Positions 32,310 to 42,829 are shown, numbered from the stretch's first letter. The stretch: 64,000 nucleotides of DNA from Desulfovibrio sp. MES5 (GCF_002237645.1 NZ_MJUZ01000005.1:1-64000); one strand, 5' to 3'. The notes: a model not told the origin generated them from the letters alone. A program made the numbers and translations.

Positions 32310-35269
32310 ATGGCGCACGTTGTCTCAAAAAAAAATGGTCCGGCCATCTGGCTGCCCCTACTTGCCTGTTTTTTCTGGCTTGTTTTCACCCTCGCGCTCT
32401 ACCGTCAGGCCGCGCGCGTTGATGAAGCCCACAGGCTTGAACTGGAGCATACCAGATTATCCACGGTTGCGCGACAGCTTATGGACGCGCGTAACTGGAA
32501 TGCGGCCCACGGCGGCGTCTATGTGCTGAAAAGCGCATACGGGCAGGCCAATCCCTGGTTGCCCGAAGCCGAACGGACTGTGGACACTGCGGACGGGCGC
32601 ACTCTCGTGCTCATGAATCCCGCCTATATGAGCCGCCAACTGGCTGAACGCAATTCAGAACCGGGCATTGGCATCAGCATCATCAGCAATGTGCCCCTGC
32701 GGCCGGAAAACAAGGCCGATGCCTGGGAGTCCGATGCCCTTGGGCAGTGTACCGAAGGGGCGCAGGAAATCTTCAGCGCTCCGGAAACGGACGGGCAGGG
32801 TAAACTGCGCCTGCTCAGCGTGCTTGTGGCGCAGGAAAGCTGCCTGCGCTGCCACCTGGGCCGCACGGTGGGCGAGGTGCTCGGCGGCATCAGCGTCAGC
32901 CAGAACGCCGAGGCCTATATGCACAATGCGGGTCTGCAGCAGCGCAACATGCGCCTGCTCTATTCGCTGCTGGGCCTGACGGGCGTGCTTGCCATCGGCG
33001 GGCTTACGCTCAATCTCACGCGGCGGCGCTGGCTGGCCGAAGAAACCAGCCGCATGAAGAGCGCCTTTATGGCGCGTCTGAGCCACGACATGCGCACCCC
33101 GCTGACGGCCATACTGGGCATGAGCGAACTTTTGCAGCAAAAGGCCATGCCGGAAAAGGAACGCAGAAGCGCCCTGCGGTATCTGACGCAGGCAGGCAGC
33201 GCCCTGCTGGAAATGGTGCGCGACGTCACCGACCACGCAAGCCTTGAACAGGGCGCGCTGCAACTGCGCGCTGATCCCTTTTCATTGCGCGCGGCCCTTG
33301 AAGGCTGCACCGTCCTGTTCCGGCCAGTGGCCGAGGCCAAGGGGCTGGATATTGATCTGGACGTGGACCCGCAACTGCCGGACGCCGTGGTGGGCGACAG
33401 TTTTCGCTTGCGTCAGGCCCTGGGCAACCTTGTGAGCAATGCGGTGAAATTTACCGAGCTTGGCCGGGTGCGCATCTGCGTGGGGCCCACCGGGCGAAAG
33501 TCGGGGGGCGCACCGTTTGGCCCGGCTGATTCCCTGTGCCTCAGAATTCTGGTGCAGGATACAGGGCCGGGCCTGCCCGTCGAAGACGCCGAGCGCATCT
33601 TTGAAAGCTTCCAGCGGGGTAGCGACGCGTCGTCGGCTCCCGGCACGGGGCTTGGGCTGTATATCGCGCGCACCATTGCCCGCCGTATGGGCGGGGATGT
33701 GACGGTGACCTCAGCGCCGGGCAGGGGATCCTGCTTTGCTCTTGAGGTATGCCTGCAACTGCCCGGCTGCACTGACGAAAAAAAGAGCGGCAAAAGGCAT
33801 GACAGTCAGGCCGCCGCAGCGTCGCCGTACGGAGCTGGCGCTGCGCCGGAAGCCGGGCAATGCACGGTAGCCGGAGCCGTCGGAGCGGCCATGCCGCCGT
33901 GTTTGCCTGGGCTTTGCACAGAGCCGGAATCGTCCGCCGGGTCTGAGTCGCCCGCAGCGGCTGCGCTTTCCACAAAATTTGAGTCGCCAGCCTTGACTGC
34001 GCCGCGTTCCGCTCCGTGTTCCGGCTCTGCGCCATGCTCCGCGTCGCTCCCCACGCCGTCCCCAATCCGGCCCTGCGCCGCAGAATGCGTGCTGCCCGAC
34101 GCTGGCGCAGGCGCTGCCACGGATCCGCTGCGGATGCGGGCAGCGGGGCCGATCTCCCTTCAGAAAACGGCTGTTTTGCGGGCCGCCGCATTCTTGTGGC
34201 CGAAGACAATGAGGCCAACAGGTATATTATGGAACACATGCTGCGGGCTGAGGGCGCGTGCGTGCGTATGGCGCGCGACGGCAAGGCCGCTCTGGCCGCC
34301 CTTGGTCAGGGGCCGTGGGATCTGGCTATTCTTGACGCGCGTATGCCCGACATGAGCGGGCTTGATGTGTTGCAGGCCGTGCGCCTCGGCCATGCCGACG
34401 TTCCGGCGCGGCAAAAAACCGTCATTTACACCGCCGCCCTTGACGAGGAAGACAGGCGGCGCTGCAAGGAGCTGGGGGCTGATCTCGTTTTGCTCAAACC
34501 CCTGACCTTTGCCGTGCTGCGCAAGGAACTGGCCTCCCTGCTGACGGCTGAAGATTCAAGGCGCGCCCCTGCTGGCGCTGCTCCGCCGTCTGGCGGGCTG
34601 GCTGCGGGCAAGGTCTGCGTTGGCGAGAAATTCGCTGTTGCGGCGTCCACTGTTCATGCCTGCGCGTCTGCCCCGGAGGAAAGCCCCACCGTGCCAGCCC
34701 CGCGCTGCATGCCCGAATCTTCTGGCCAGTCTGAATTTTTTGGCCAGGCCGAATCTACAGCCCGCCCCGCTTCACAGGGCCTCGAAGCAGGGTTTGGGGG
34801 CGACCCCGGCACGCACGGGGAGGAGGCGCTGGCGCTCTGGAACAGGCCAGCAGCCATGGACGCGCTGGATCACGACCTCCAGTTGCTGACGCAGCTGGCT
34901 GGGGTATTGCGGGGGGATTTGCGCACCCGTGACGCGGAACTGGAAGCGGCTTTGGCCGCAGGCGATGATGTCTGCCTGCGGCGTCTGGGGCATGCCGTCA
35001 AGAACTCCGCCGGAACCATGCGTTTTGACGCGCTGCGCGAGCGGGCCTGCCATGTGGAGAAAGCGCAAAAGGCCGATCTTGGGCAGGCCGTGACCCGGAT
35101 GCGCGCCGCTCTGCGGGAGGCTCTGGATATGCTGGATAAAGAGCTGGACAAGGAACTGGGCAAAGATATGGACAGCGTGGACGCCATGCCGGGCAAAACA
35201 TTTCTGCCGGACCCGGCGGCGGGCATCGTGGCAGGCACGGCCCAGGCGGGCTGCAAGGGAGGCTGCTGA
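32310..35269 (+). pseudogene. Hybrid sensor kinase with c-heme sensor domain, apparently frameshifted
   Basis: The start at 32310 gives an N-terminal membrane helix and a periplasmic Tll0287-like (DUF3365) domain with a heme c site (SCLRCH). A second helix and a histidine kinase core follow: H-box RLSHDMRTPLTAILG, N-box VSNAVKF, G boxes DTGPGLP and GTGLGLYIA. The frame then runs through an Ala/Pro-rich linker and ends at 34355 in nonsense. A receiver domain (RRILVAEDNEANRY, LDARMPDMSGLDV, LLKPL) and an HPt domain (GHAVKNSAGTM) are in another frame, up to 35269. One deleted base between about 33770 and 34180 explains this. The following response regulator overlaps the stop by one base. It probably senses nitrite or its products for the nrf operon (inference). 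Confidence 0.8.
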
Positions 35270-36744
35270 TGGCCCGTGTTCTCGTGGTGGATGACGAGGC
35301 GCTCATGCGCACCATGGTCGAGGTGGTGTGCACGCGCATGGGGCACGAAGTGCTGCTGGCGGAGAACCTCAGTCAGGGGCTGGAGATGGGCCGTCAGGGC
35401 GTGGACGTCGTGCTTCTTGACGTCTGGCTGCCCGACGGCAGCGGCCTTGAGTGGCAGGGCGACTTTGCCCACCTGCCCGGCGTGCCCGATGTCGTCATCA
35501 TTACTGGGCACGGCGACGGCGACGCTGCCGAGGTTGCCCTGCGCTCTGGCGCCTGGGAGTTTCTGACCAAACCCTTGAAGGTGCGCGATATTGAGCAGTG
35601 TTTGCGCCATGTGCTGACCTGCCGCACAAACAGAGTTCCGGGGCCGGAATCCCTGCTGGTGGACAGCGGCCATATTCTGGGGGCGGGCGCGGGCATGAGC
35701 CGCGCCCTGAAACTTCTGGCCCAGGCCGCGCAGAGCGAGGTCAATGTTCTTTTGCTGGGCGAAACCGGGGTAGGCAAGGAAGTTTTTGCCAAGGCCCTGT
35801 ACCGCAACAGCGCGAGGGCCGCGCGCCCTTTTGTGACGGTGGACTGCGCCTCGCTGCCTGAAACCCTGGTGGAGAGCCATCTTTTCGGACACAGCCGTGG
35901 CGCGTTCACCGGGGCGGACAGGGCGCGGGAAGGGCTTTTGCTGGCGGCCAACAAGGGCACGCTTTTTCTTGATGAGGTGGGCGACCTGCCACAGGCCATG
36001 CAGGGCGCTTTTTTGCGCGCCCTTGAACTCAAGCGGTTCAGGCCCGTGGGTGAAGTACGCGAGGTCAGCAGCGACTTTCGCCTTGTGGCCGCCACCAATA
36101 AAAACATCGAAATCATGGCCAGGGATGGGACCTTTCGCTCTGACCTGCTGTTCCGCCTTCAGGGGCTCACCATCGTCATTCCGCCCCTGCGCGAGAGAAG
36201 GGACGAGATTCCCGCGCTGGCCCAGCAGACCGTCAGCCGCTTCTGCCTGCACAATGAGTTGCCCGGCAAGGCTATTTCCGGGCAAATGCTTGACATACTT
36301 ATGGAATATTCCTGGCCCGGCAATGTGCGCGAGTTGATCCACTGCATAGAGCGCGCCTGTCTGGCCGCCGGGCAGGGCGACCTGCTCCTGCCTGTGCATA
36401 TGCCCACCCGTATGCGCGTGGACGAGGCGCGCCGCCGCATGGGCCGGGGGCAGGAAGGCGGCTTTGCCGAAGCTGCCGCCAGCATTGCCGCACAACCCGC
36501 TGCCAGCGGATTTCACGCTTCCAGCGTTCCTTCAGGCGGCGCTGCGTGCGCATCTGCCGGTCTGCCGCCGCTTTCCGGCCCGGAAGAGGGCCTGCCAGCG
36601 CTGCGCCAGTGGAAGGCTCAGGCCGAAGAAGCCTATGTGCGCCGCGTATGGGCCGTCACCGGCGGCGACGTGCGCAAGGCTGCGTCGCTGGCTGGCATAT
36701 CGCGCGGGCACTGGTATGAGCTTATGAAGAAGTGCGGCCTGTAA
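35269..36744 (+). CDS. Sigma-54-dependent response regulator, NrfR-like
   Basis: 491 residues starting at an ATG that overlaps the kinase stop (TGATG). The receiver domain (1-120) has VDDE, the phospho-acceptor Asp in VVLLDVWLPDGSG, and the conserved T and K (ITGHGDG, LTKPL). The AAA+ domain has Walker A GETGVGKE, the sigma-54 contact motif GAFTGA, Walker B GTLFLDEV and NVRELIHC. A Fis-type helix-turn-helix ends the protein (GGDVRKAASLAGISRGHWYE). In D. vulgaris a regulator in the corresponding position next to nrfHA (NrfR) activates nitrite reductase under nitrite stress; the same role is likely here. The gene is intact, unlike its kinase and target. Confidence 0.88.
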   Translation: MARVLVVDDEALMRTMVEVVCTRMGHEVLLAENLSQGLEMGRQGVDVVLLDVWLPDGSGLEWQGDFAHLPGVPDVVIITGHGDGDAAEVALRSGAWEFLTKPLKVRDIEQCLRHVLTCRTNRVPGPESLLVDSGHILGAGAGMSRALKLLAQAAQSEVNVLLLGETGVGKEVFAKALYRNSARAARPFVTVDCASLPETLVESHLFGHSRGAFTGADRAREGLLLAANKGTLFLDEVGDLPQAMQGAFLRALELKRFRPVGEVREVSSDFRLVAATNKNIEIMARDGTFRSDLLFRLQGLTIVIPPLRERRDEIPALAQQTVSRFCLHNELPGKAISGQMLDILMEYSWPGNVRELIHCIERACLAAGQGDLLLPVHMPTRMRVDEARRRMGRGQEGGFAEAAASIAAQPAASGFHASSVPSGGAACASAGLPPLSGPEEGLPALRQWKAQAEEAYVRRVWAVTGGDVRKAASLAGISRGHWYELMKKCGL

Positions 36745-36906
36745 TGGGCCCGCCAGGCCGATTTTGTTTCGCTTGCTCTCTTGTGCCCTTTATTACGGCT
36801 GGTCGTGCAAAAAAAGGTCAGTTTCCGTGGCCAAGAAACCTTGCATCGCCGCATGAAAGGCGCTATAGCGAAAAAAATCGGCTTATTAAAGGCAATAAGA
36901 CAGCAT

Positions 36907-37164
36907 ATGAACAAGAGTCCCCTTACTATCAAAGGATATGTTACGGCAGTGCCGCGCTCTGTGGATGCGCGGCAGGCCAGGGTGGCCGTGATCCAGGACG
37001 ACGTGGAATACCGTATTGTACCTCGTGGAGCTGGTGTTGACCTTGACGATGAAGTCAGCCTTCCTGTGGAAGTTACCGGCCAGCATGAAGAGGTCGATGG
37101 CGTGAATTATCTCGTGGTGCGCGGTTACACTGTGTTGGAAGACGACTCCTGGCTTGAAGAATAG
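36907..37164 (+). CDS. Small acidic protein of unknown function
   Basis: 85 residues from the ATG at 36907; longer in-frame starts add a basic tail, and the ribosome binding site is weak. The product has beta-rich stretches (SPLTIKGYVTAVPRSVDARQ, RVAVIQDDVEYRIVPRGAG, VNYLVVRGYTVLEDD) and could be a small OB- or SH3-like fold. I recognise no family. It lies alone between the response regulator and a repeat region. Confidence 0.55.
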   Translation: MNKSPLTIKGYVTAVPRSVDARQARVAVIQDDVEYRIVPRGAGVDLDDEVSLPVEVTGQHEEVDGVNYLVVRGYTVLEDDSWLEE

Positions 37165-37192
37165 ACACATCCCCCTTCTCAGAGTAGAGTAA

Positions 37193-37216
37193 CTTTGAGA
37201 ATCTTCATTTTCAAAG
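37193..37216. repeat. 24-bp dyad after the small acidic gene
   Basis: CTTTGAGAAT and ATTTTCAAAG facing each other around CTTC, one mismatch. It resembles the dyad at 31908-31933 (TTTGAGAA). It has no T-run, so a terminator role is doubtful. Confidence 0.4.
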
Positions 37217-37382
37217 CTTACAACACGCTCGTACGGTGCATGCATGCATAAATAAATGCCAATACTGCTTTTGTGCAGTCATTGGGATGTTGGCGCTTTG
37301 CCCGTTGCGGCCCGGTGGACAAGGGGCAAAGCCTGCCATGCGGGTTAGCGCAATGTAATTTTGACGGAGTTATATGTTCTGG

Positions 37383-37482
37383 TGCTGCGCGAGAGCGCAG
37401 CACGCCGCAACGAGGCGCAGATTCTGCCAACGATCGTATTTTTCGGCAGAATGACAACGTGAAATGTGAAGCATTTCAAAGG
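37383..37482 (+). repeat. Dispersed three-hairpin repeat, family B, copy 2
   Basis: Same order as the copies at 19579 and 55631: GCTGCGCGAGAGCGCAGC hairpin, CGCCGCAACGAGGCG, the pair TTCTGCC / GGCAGAA around ATCGTATTTTT, and the final GAAATGTGAAGCATTTC hairpin. It lies in a convergent gap before a terminator. Confidence 0.8.
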
Positions 37483-37502
37483 TAGTCTAGTCTATTGTTG
37501 TG

Positions 37503-37542
37503 TGAAAGTCCCTCCGGCCCGTATGGGCCGGAGGGACTTTCA
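37503..37542. terminator. Bidirectional terminator after chemoreceptor 1
   Basis: Perfect 18-bp arms (TGAAAGTCCCTCCGGCCC and its complement) around GTAT. It lies 60 nt beyond the chemoreceptor stop and serves both converging units. Confidence 0.85.
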
Positions 37543-37601
37543 TTGTCAGCGCTGGGCCGAGTCTTTCACGGCCGACGCAGCCCGAGGCGGGCTTGGGGCA
37601 C

Positions 37602-39401
37602 TTATTTTTTCATGTCCGCGATGAGGTCGGTCAGGCTGTGCGCCTGACGCGCCAGATCGCCGACGGCCCGTGCCGCCTCGTCCATGGCCTGGGCGGTCTG
37701 CTGCACCACCTCGTTGACCGAGGTGATGGAGCGGTTGATTTCCTCGCTGGCGGCGGACTGCTGTTCGCTGGCGGCGGCAATGGCGTTGACCTGGTCTGCC
37801 GTGGCTTCTACCGTGGTGACGATTTCGCTGAGGGCCTGGCCGGACTGGTTGGCGAACTGCGTGGCCTGATCCACCTGCTCCGAAGCGCTTTCCATAGCTG
37901 TGAGGCTCTTGGTCGTGCTTTCCTGAATGGCCTTGATGGCATTGCCCACATCATGGGTGGACGCCATGGTTTTTTCGGCCAGCTTGCGCACCTCGTCGGC
38001 CACAACGGCAAAGCCGCGCCCGGCGTCACCGGCGCGGGCCGCCTCGATGGCCGCGTTGAGGGCCAGCAGGTTTGTCTGGTCGGCAATGTCGGAAATGACG
38101 TTCATGATCTTGCTGATGGCCTGGGCCTGGTCGTTGAGCTGCCCCATATTTTCCGTGAGGCGGCGCGAGACCTCGTGCACCTGCCCTATGCTGTATACGG
38201 CCTGCTCCACAATGCGCGCCCCGGCAACGGCCCTTTCACGCGTGTCGTGCGAAGCGGCGGAAGCCTCGGACGCATTGCGCGCCACGCTTTGCACAGTGGC
38301 GTTCATCTCGTTCATGGCGGTGGCGGCATCAGTCAGGCGGCGGGCAGAATCCAGCGCGCCTCTGTCTGACTGCTCGATCTGGGCCGAAAGCTGCGTTGAG
38401 GCCGTGCTGACCACGTGAGCCACCTGTTCCAGCTTGTCTGCGGCCACAAGCATGGCGGCTGTCCTGGCCTGCGCGTTCTTGCCCGCCTGCTCGGCCTCGC
38501 TCTGGGCAGCTCTGGCTTCGGCGGCGGCCGCGTCGGCCTGACGGCTCTTTTCCGCCGCCTGGCTGATAAGCCGCTTGAGGTTGCCGACCATGTCGCGCAG
38601 GGCCTGCTCCAGCACGGCCACTTCGTCCCTGCCCGTGGGCTCGATATGCACCTCAAGGTCGCCTGCGGCCACAGTCCGGGCCTGGCCGGTGATTTTGCCC
38701 AAAGGCCGGGTGATGGACGTCACCAGGTGGTAGGAAAGGGGGATCACAAGGAGCAGCAGGATGGTCAGAAAGCTCCCGCCATAGGTGGTAAGCGTGTTTA
38801 CGAGCAGCTCGCGCATGGTGTTGTGCAGTTTGATCTCGTCCCTGTCCACATTATCAATATAAACGCCGGTTCCTATCCAGTACGGCGTGCCCTGCACGTT
38901 TTCGGCATAGCCGAGCTTGAACACGTCGCCCGCGCCGGGCTTGGGAAAGATAAAATCCACAAAATCCCCGCCCTTGGCCGAGGCTTTCTGCAGCTCCGTC
39001 ACGTAGTGTACGCCCTGTTTGTCAGCCGTGCCGGACAGGTCTTTGCCGATGATCTGTTTTTGCGTGGGGTGGGCCACGCAGACCGTGCCCTCATAGACAT
39101 AGAAGTAGCCCGAAGCGTCGTCTTCAAAACGGGATTTTTCCACATAGTCCGTAATGATGCGCAGCTGTTCCTGCTGCGGCAGCCCCTTGGTCATGGCCTC
39201 CAGGCCCAGAGCGGAGGAGTGGGTCACATCCTTGATGCGGGCGCGTTGCGAGGCAAGCAGCTGATTTCTGGCCACGAGGGTTCCTTGGTCAATGACGCTG
39301 TTGGTCATGAAGAAGGACAAAACAGCCATGGCTATGGTCATGGCTATCATAAGAACTACAAAAAACGTGATGCGCTGCGAAATGCTGATGGCTCTGAGCA
39401 T
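37602..39401 (-). CDS. Methyl-accepting chemotaxis protein with single Cache domain
   Basis: 599 residues, GGAGA upstream of the ATG. One membrane helix (about 12-33) precedes a periplasmic sCache_2-like sensor (about 40-200; [32 protein letters not shown]). A second helix (about 210-230), a HAMP domain ([20 protein letters not shown]) and a coiled-coil signalling domain follow, with the conserved hairpin tip [20 protein letters not shown] and [18 protein letters not shown]. It transmits ligand binding to CheA/CheW at the cell pole. Ligands of sCache_2 receptors are often small organic acids; the actual ligand is unknown. The signalling domain is nearly the same as in the next receptor, which suggests duplication. 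Confidence 0.93.
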   Translation of the reverse strand: MLRAISISQRITFFVVLMIAMTIAMAVLSFFMTNSVIDQGTLVARNQLLASQRARIKDVTHSSALGLEAMTKGLPQQEQLRIITDYVEKSRFEDDASGYFYVYEGTVCVAHPTQKQIIGKDLSGTADKQGVHYVTELQKASAKGGDFVDFIFPKPGAGDVFKLGYAENVQGTPYWIGTGVYIDNVDRDEIKLHNTMRELLVNTLTTYGGSFLTILLLLVIPLSYHLVTSITRPLGKITGQARTVAAGDLEVHIEPTGRDEVAVLEQALRDMVGNLKRLISQAAEKSRQADAAAAEARAAQSEAEQAGKNAQARTAAMLVAADKLEQVAHVVSTASTQLSAQIEQSDRGALDSARRLTDAATAMNEMNATVQSVARNASEASAASHDTRERAVAGARIVEQAVYSIGQVHEVSRRLTENMGQLNDQAQAISKIMNVISDIADQTNLLALNAAIEAARAGDAGRGFAVVADEVRKLAEKTMASTHDVGNAIKAIQESTTKSLTAMESASEQVDQATQFANQSGQALSEIVTTVEATADQVNAIAAASEQQSAASEEINRSITSVNEVVQQTAQAMDEAARAVGDLARQAHSLTDLIADMKK

Positions 39402-39846
39402 GACGATTCTCCAGGTCGGTCCGTGTGGACTTTCCGCCTGATGGCCGTGTGAAAACAGCGGGCTTGATGTTGTTGGATGACGCGCAAGAAAACCCTGGTC
39501 GCGCCGGGCATGAAGCGTTATGCCTCAGTTTTGAGGCAGGCAGGCGTCAGTTTTGCGGTGGGACCGTGTCGGGAGGCGGGCTGGGAAAAGGGGGTGACGG
39601 CGCATGCCTGACAACGGGCGGTTGAGGCCGTAGACAAGCAGCGTGCAGCATGGCAGGGCAGGATCGCCACAGCCACGTGAGCGTGGGATTGAAATGCTGG
39701 TTCATGGCTCAAGAGAAAGTGGACAGGCCATGCCTGCACAACTGCAGCACTTCGCCAGCCTGCCCGTAAGGGCAGACCAGCGGCGCATGGCAGTCTTCCG
39801 TCGTCGCGTGACTCGGCTTCAGAAGACAGTTAACCAGAAAGATTTA
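39402..39846. other. Intergenic region between the two chemoreceptor genes
   Basis: About 445 bases without a credible gene. A short hairpin (CTGCCC / GGGCAG, near 39761-39776) is the only structure I see. The promoter of chemoreceptor 1 should lie at the left end, but no consensus is apparent. Confidence 0.4.
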
Positions 39847-41613
39847 CTATTTATACTCTTCGTCTCGCATTTCCGCAATAAGAGATGTCAGAGTGCCAGT
39901 TTGCCGCATCAGATCGCCGACGGCTCGTGAGGCGTCGCTCATGGCCCGGGCCGTCTGCTGCACGGCCTCGTTGACCGTAGAAATGGTGCGGTTGATTTCG
40001 TCGCTGGCCACAGACTGCTGTCCGCTGGCTGCAGCAATGGCATTGACCTGATCCGCCGCGCCTTCAACGGTGGTGACTATCTCGCCCAGAGCCTGACCGG
40101 ATTGGCTGGCGAATTCCGTAGCCTTGTTCACCTGGGCGGCCGCAGTGCCCATGGCGGCCATGCTTGTGGCCGTGCTCTCCTGGATGGCCCTGATGGCATT
40201 GCCCACATCGTGCGTTGAAACCATGGTTTTTTCGGCCAGCTTGCGCACCTCGTCAGCCACAACAGCAAAGCCGCGCCCGGCCTCACCGGCACGCGCCGCC
40301 TCAATGGCGGCATTGAGGGCCAGCAGGTTGGTCTGGTCCGCGATGTCGGAAATAACGTTCATGATATTGCTGATGGCCTGGGCCTGATCATTGAGTTGCC
40401 CCATATTTTCCGTGAGCCGCAGCGAAACCTCATGCACCTGGCCTATGCTGTGGACGGCCTGTTCCACTATACTGGCTCCGGCCACCGCCTTTTCGCGCGT
40501 TTCATGCGATGCCGCCGATGCCTCGGCGGCGTTGCGGGCCACGTTGTGCACGGTGGCGTTCATCTGGTCCATGGCGCTGGCGGCTTCGGCCAGCCGCCGG
40601 GCCGAGGCGACCGCCCCCTTGTCGGACTGTTCAATGCGGACAGAAAGCTGGGTGGAAGCAGCGCTCACGGCCTCGGCAACCAGCTCAAGCTTTTGGGCTG
40701 CAGCAAGCATTGCCGCTGTTTTCTTTTTGGCGTTTTCTTCCGAGGCTTCGGCTTTGCCCAATGCTTCCGCCGCCATGCGCGACTGCTCCACGGCCTTTTC
40801 CGACTCCTGGCGTGCCCGCTCTATGTGCTTTTGCAGGGCCTCCACCATGGCCACGATGTCGGCGTAGACGCCGCGCCGCGCCGTGTCGTTGTCCATGCTG
40901 TAATCGCCCCCGGCTACACGCCGGGCGATAAGGGCCAGCTGGCCGGGGTCCTTGCCAAGCTGCCTGCTGAGGGAGCGCGTGAGATACAGGCAGATGCCCA
41001 CCGCGCAGATGATGGCGATCCCGGCCAGAATCAGGGAGGTGGCGCGCGCCTGCCCGCCAATGGCCGAAGCGTCGCCCGCGGCCTGCTGGCTGCCGGTGAC
41101 GTTGCGCTTGACCAGTTCGGCGCAGGCCTCGGCCATTTTGTCGAAAAGGGGGCTGTATTTGCTGTCAAAGGTAGACACCGCCAGGCCGCGCCGACCGTTG
41201 AGCATGCTTTTGATCATCCCTTCGCGCACTTCGGCGGCCTCGACGGACAGCGCGTCAATGCGCTCTATGAGTTCCTTGTCCGTGCCAATAAGGCCTGCGG
41301 GCAGGGATTGCATGAGCGTGAGAAATACCTCGCGGTTTTCCTGCATGATTTGCAGGGACTGCTGGATTCGTGCCTCATACTTGCGGATTTCGTCCGCGTA
41401 GTTTTGCGACATGATGGCGGCGAGGTCCGCCCGAACGGCATTAATCTGAATGTTCATGGCCTGAACGGCAATGACCGCCGGCAGCCACGTGCTGTCGATT
41501 TCACGCACTCGTGAGTTCATTGCGTCGAGATTTTTGATGCCAACGCCCGAAAGAACAAGAAGAATGGCGATGACAGACAGGAATGACAGCATAAGTTTGA
41601 CGCCCAGCTTCAT
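39847..41613 (-). CDS. Methyl-accepting chemotaxis protein with four-helix-bundle sensor
   Basis: 588 residues from the ATG at 41613 (GGAGGAAAG upstream); a long in-frame extension further upstream crosses a terminator and is not used. The protein starts [20 protein letters not shown] (membrane helix) and has a 4HB_MCP-type periplasmic domain ([20 protein letters not shown], then a region rich in helices to about residue 185). A second helix, HAMP-like segment and the signalling domain follow, with [20 protein letters not shown] at the tip. The C-terminal 250 residues match chemoreceptor 1 closely while the sensor differs, so it should detect another ligand. Its leader contains a terminator-like hairpin. 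Confidence 0.93.
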   Translation of the reverse strand: MKLGVKLMLSFLSVIAILLVLSGVGIKNLDAMNSRVREIDSTWLPAVIAVQAMNIQINAVRADLAAIMSQNYADEIRKYEARIQQSLQIMQENREVFLTLMQSLPAGLIGTDKELIERIDALSVEAAEVREGMIKSMLNGRRGLAVSTFDSKYSPLFDKMAEACAELVKRNVTGSQQAAGDASAIGGQARATSLILAGIAIICAVGICLYLTRSLSRQLGKDPGQLALIARRVAGGDYSMDNDTARRGVYADIVAMVEALQKHIERARQESEKAVEQSRMAAEALGKAEASEENAKKKTAAMLAAAQKLELVAEAVSAASTQLSVRIEQSDKGAVASARRLAEAASAMDQMNATVHNVARNAAEASAASHETREKAVAGASIVEQAVHSIGQVHEVSLRLTENMGQLNDQAQAISNIMNVISDIADQTNLLALNAAIEAARAGEAGRGFAVVADEVRKLAEKTMVSTHDVGNAIRAIQESTATSMAAMGTAAAQVNKATEFASQSGQALGEIVTTVEGAADQVNAIAAASGQQSVASDEINRTISTVNEAVQQTARAMSDASRAVGDLMRQTGTLTSLIAEMRDEEYK

Positions 41614-41669
41614 TGGCTTTCCTCCACGGTGGCCGGTGTACGGTGCGGGGCTCGCGCCCTGCATCTGAC

Positions 41670-41700
41670 AAAAAAAGCCCGACAGACCATACTGCGGGCT
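41670..41700 (-). terminator. Terminator-like hairpin in the leader of chemoreceptor 2
   Basis: On the minus strand AGCCCG pairs with CGGGCT across a 13-nt loop and is followed by seven T. It points towards the chemoreceptor start 57 nt away, so it may attenuate that gene. A second stem (ATTCCG / CGGAAT, near 41708-41728) lies just upstream. Confidence 0.55.
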
Positions 41701-41925
41701 ACATGGCCATTCCGTCTTTACTCGGAATGTGGGGGGTGCCGTCCGCTGGAGCCCTGAGCTGACTGATGAAGGCAGACGGGCGCGGATAGAGAGCAGGCGC
41801 AGTGGCCCGTCCCTGTAAACATAACTGTGGTCTATGTTTTTCTGTAGCAGCCTCTGTGTTTTTCCGCAACTGGCGGGAGACGACAAAACGCCCTGCAAGC
41901 ATTAAGGAGCGCGGGAGAAAAAAAG

Positions 41926-41951
41926 AAGCCCCATACGGCCTTGGGGCTTTA
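41926..41951 (-). terminator. Terminator of tRNA-Ser
   Basis: On the minus strand AAGCCCC / GGGGCTT followed by CTTTTTTTC. It begins about 25 nt after the tRNA-Ser 3' end. Confidence 0.85.
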
Positions 41952-41974
41952 TGGGGCTGCATACAATGCTTTTA

Positions 41975-42064
41975 TGGCGGAGGGGGAGGGATTTGAACCC
42001 CCGGAAGGCTCACACCTTCAACGGTTTTCAAGACCGCCGCGATCAACCGCTCTGCCACCCCTCC
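41975..42064 (-). tRNA. tRNA-Ser (anticodon TGA)
   Basis: 90 nt with encoded CCA and a long variable arm, as expected of class II tRNAs. Acceptor stem GGAGGGG / CCCCTCC, anticodon loop CTTGAAA (anticodon TGA, reading TCA), T arm GGTTCAAATCC. Confidence 0.95.
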
Positions 42065-42093
42065 GCAGGGTGCGCGCGTTGGCGTAATCCAAG

Positions 42094-42122
42094 CTAGTAA
42101 TGTATTCCGGGTTGAAATTCAA
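42094..42122 (-). promoter_or_regulatory. Probable promoter of tRNA-Ser
   Basis: On the minus strand TTGAAT, a 17-nt spacer and TACTAG, ending 29 nt before the tRNA 5' end. The -10 match is only moderate. Confidence 0.4.
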
Positions 42123-42308
42123 TAGAGCATTTACAGGGATCAGCCCTGGCGGCTCGGTGCCCGCAGCTGGCGCGATGCCCCGCGCATGATTCGCGTCATA
42201 ATTCGCGTAGGCGCGGCGGGTCTGTTCGCGCAAGCGCGCCGCAGTCTGTCCGCGCTGTTTTGGGCTGGCAGGGGGCTGGGCTTGAAGGTGGCCGACCATA
42301 AACAAGAA

Positions 42309-42336
42309 GCGCGCTCTCCCGAAAAGGAGAGCGCGC
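42309..42336 (-). terminator. Terminator of hup
   Basis: Stem GCGCGCTCTCC / GGAGAGCGCGC followed on the minus strand by TTCTTGTTT. It lies about 25 nt after the hup stop. Confidence 0.8.
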
Positions 42337-42360
42337 CGCAAAAACTTACTTAAGCCAAAG

Positions 42361-42636
42361 TTATTTGATGGCGTCTTTCAGACCCTTGCCGGGCGTGAAT
42401 TTGGCAACCTTGCTGGCCGGAATGGTGATTTCCTTGCCAGTGCGGGGGTTACGACCCTTACGGGCGGCGCGTTCCACAACCTTGAAGCTGCCAAATCCGG
42501 TAAAGGTCACGGATTCGCCAGAGGCCAGGGCTTCACGCAGGGAAGCCACTACGGCGTCAAGGGCTTCTTCAGCTTTAGCCTTGGTGGGAAGGCCGGCTTT
42601 GGCATGGATTTTTTCAACAAGCTCAGCTTTAGTCAT
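42361..42636 (-). CDS. hup: HU-family histone-like DNA-binding protein
   Basis: 91 residues from the ATG at 42636 (GGAGAAG upstream). The HU/IHF fold is complete: MTKAELVEKIHAKAGL, ALASGESVTFTGFGSFKVVE, the signature RAARKGRNPRTGKEITIPAS including the DNA-intercalating Pro, and VAKFTPGKGLKDAIK. The protein forms dimers that bend DNA in the nucleoid. The regular HU length and the NPRTG arm tip fit HU better than IHF. A promoter with a perfect -35 lies about 200 nt upstream. Confidence 0.95.
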   Translation of the reverse strand: MTKAELVEKIHAKAGLPTKAKAEEALDAVVASLREALASGESVTFTGFGSFKVVERAARKGRNPRTGKEITIPASKVAKFTPGKGLKDAIK

Positions 42637-42829
42637 GATGCTTCTCCATAAAGGATTTCGGTTTGTTCCCTGATTGATGCCATATCGGACCACACGCAAA
42701 GGTATGGCCATAGGGGGGTGGCCCGACGGGCCGATCTCGCATGGGATAGTCACGGATATGCCAACCCGGCATTGCCGCGCCATGGGGGATTTTGAACATT
42801 GACGTTTTTTGCGCCGTCAGACTGTTGTC

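Noticed and set aside
33770-34180. Programmed frameshifting in the hybrid kinase
   Set aside because: No clear slippery heptamer with a downstream structure was seen in the linker, and nrfA nearby has the same kind of deletion; mutation or sequencing error is simpler.
34870-36516. Long minus-strand frame opposite the response regulator
   Set aside because: Antisense to receiver, AAA+ and HTH motifs; no start signal or domain.
41614-41830. c-di-GMP riboswitch upstream of chemoreceptor 2
   Set aside because: The conserved core of the class I aptamer is absent; only the terminator-like hairpin can be supported.
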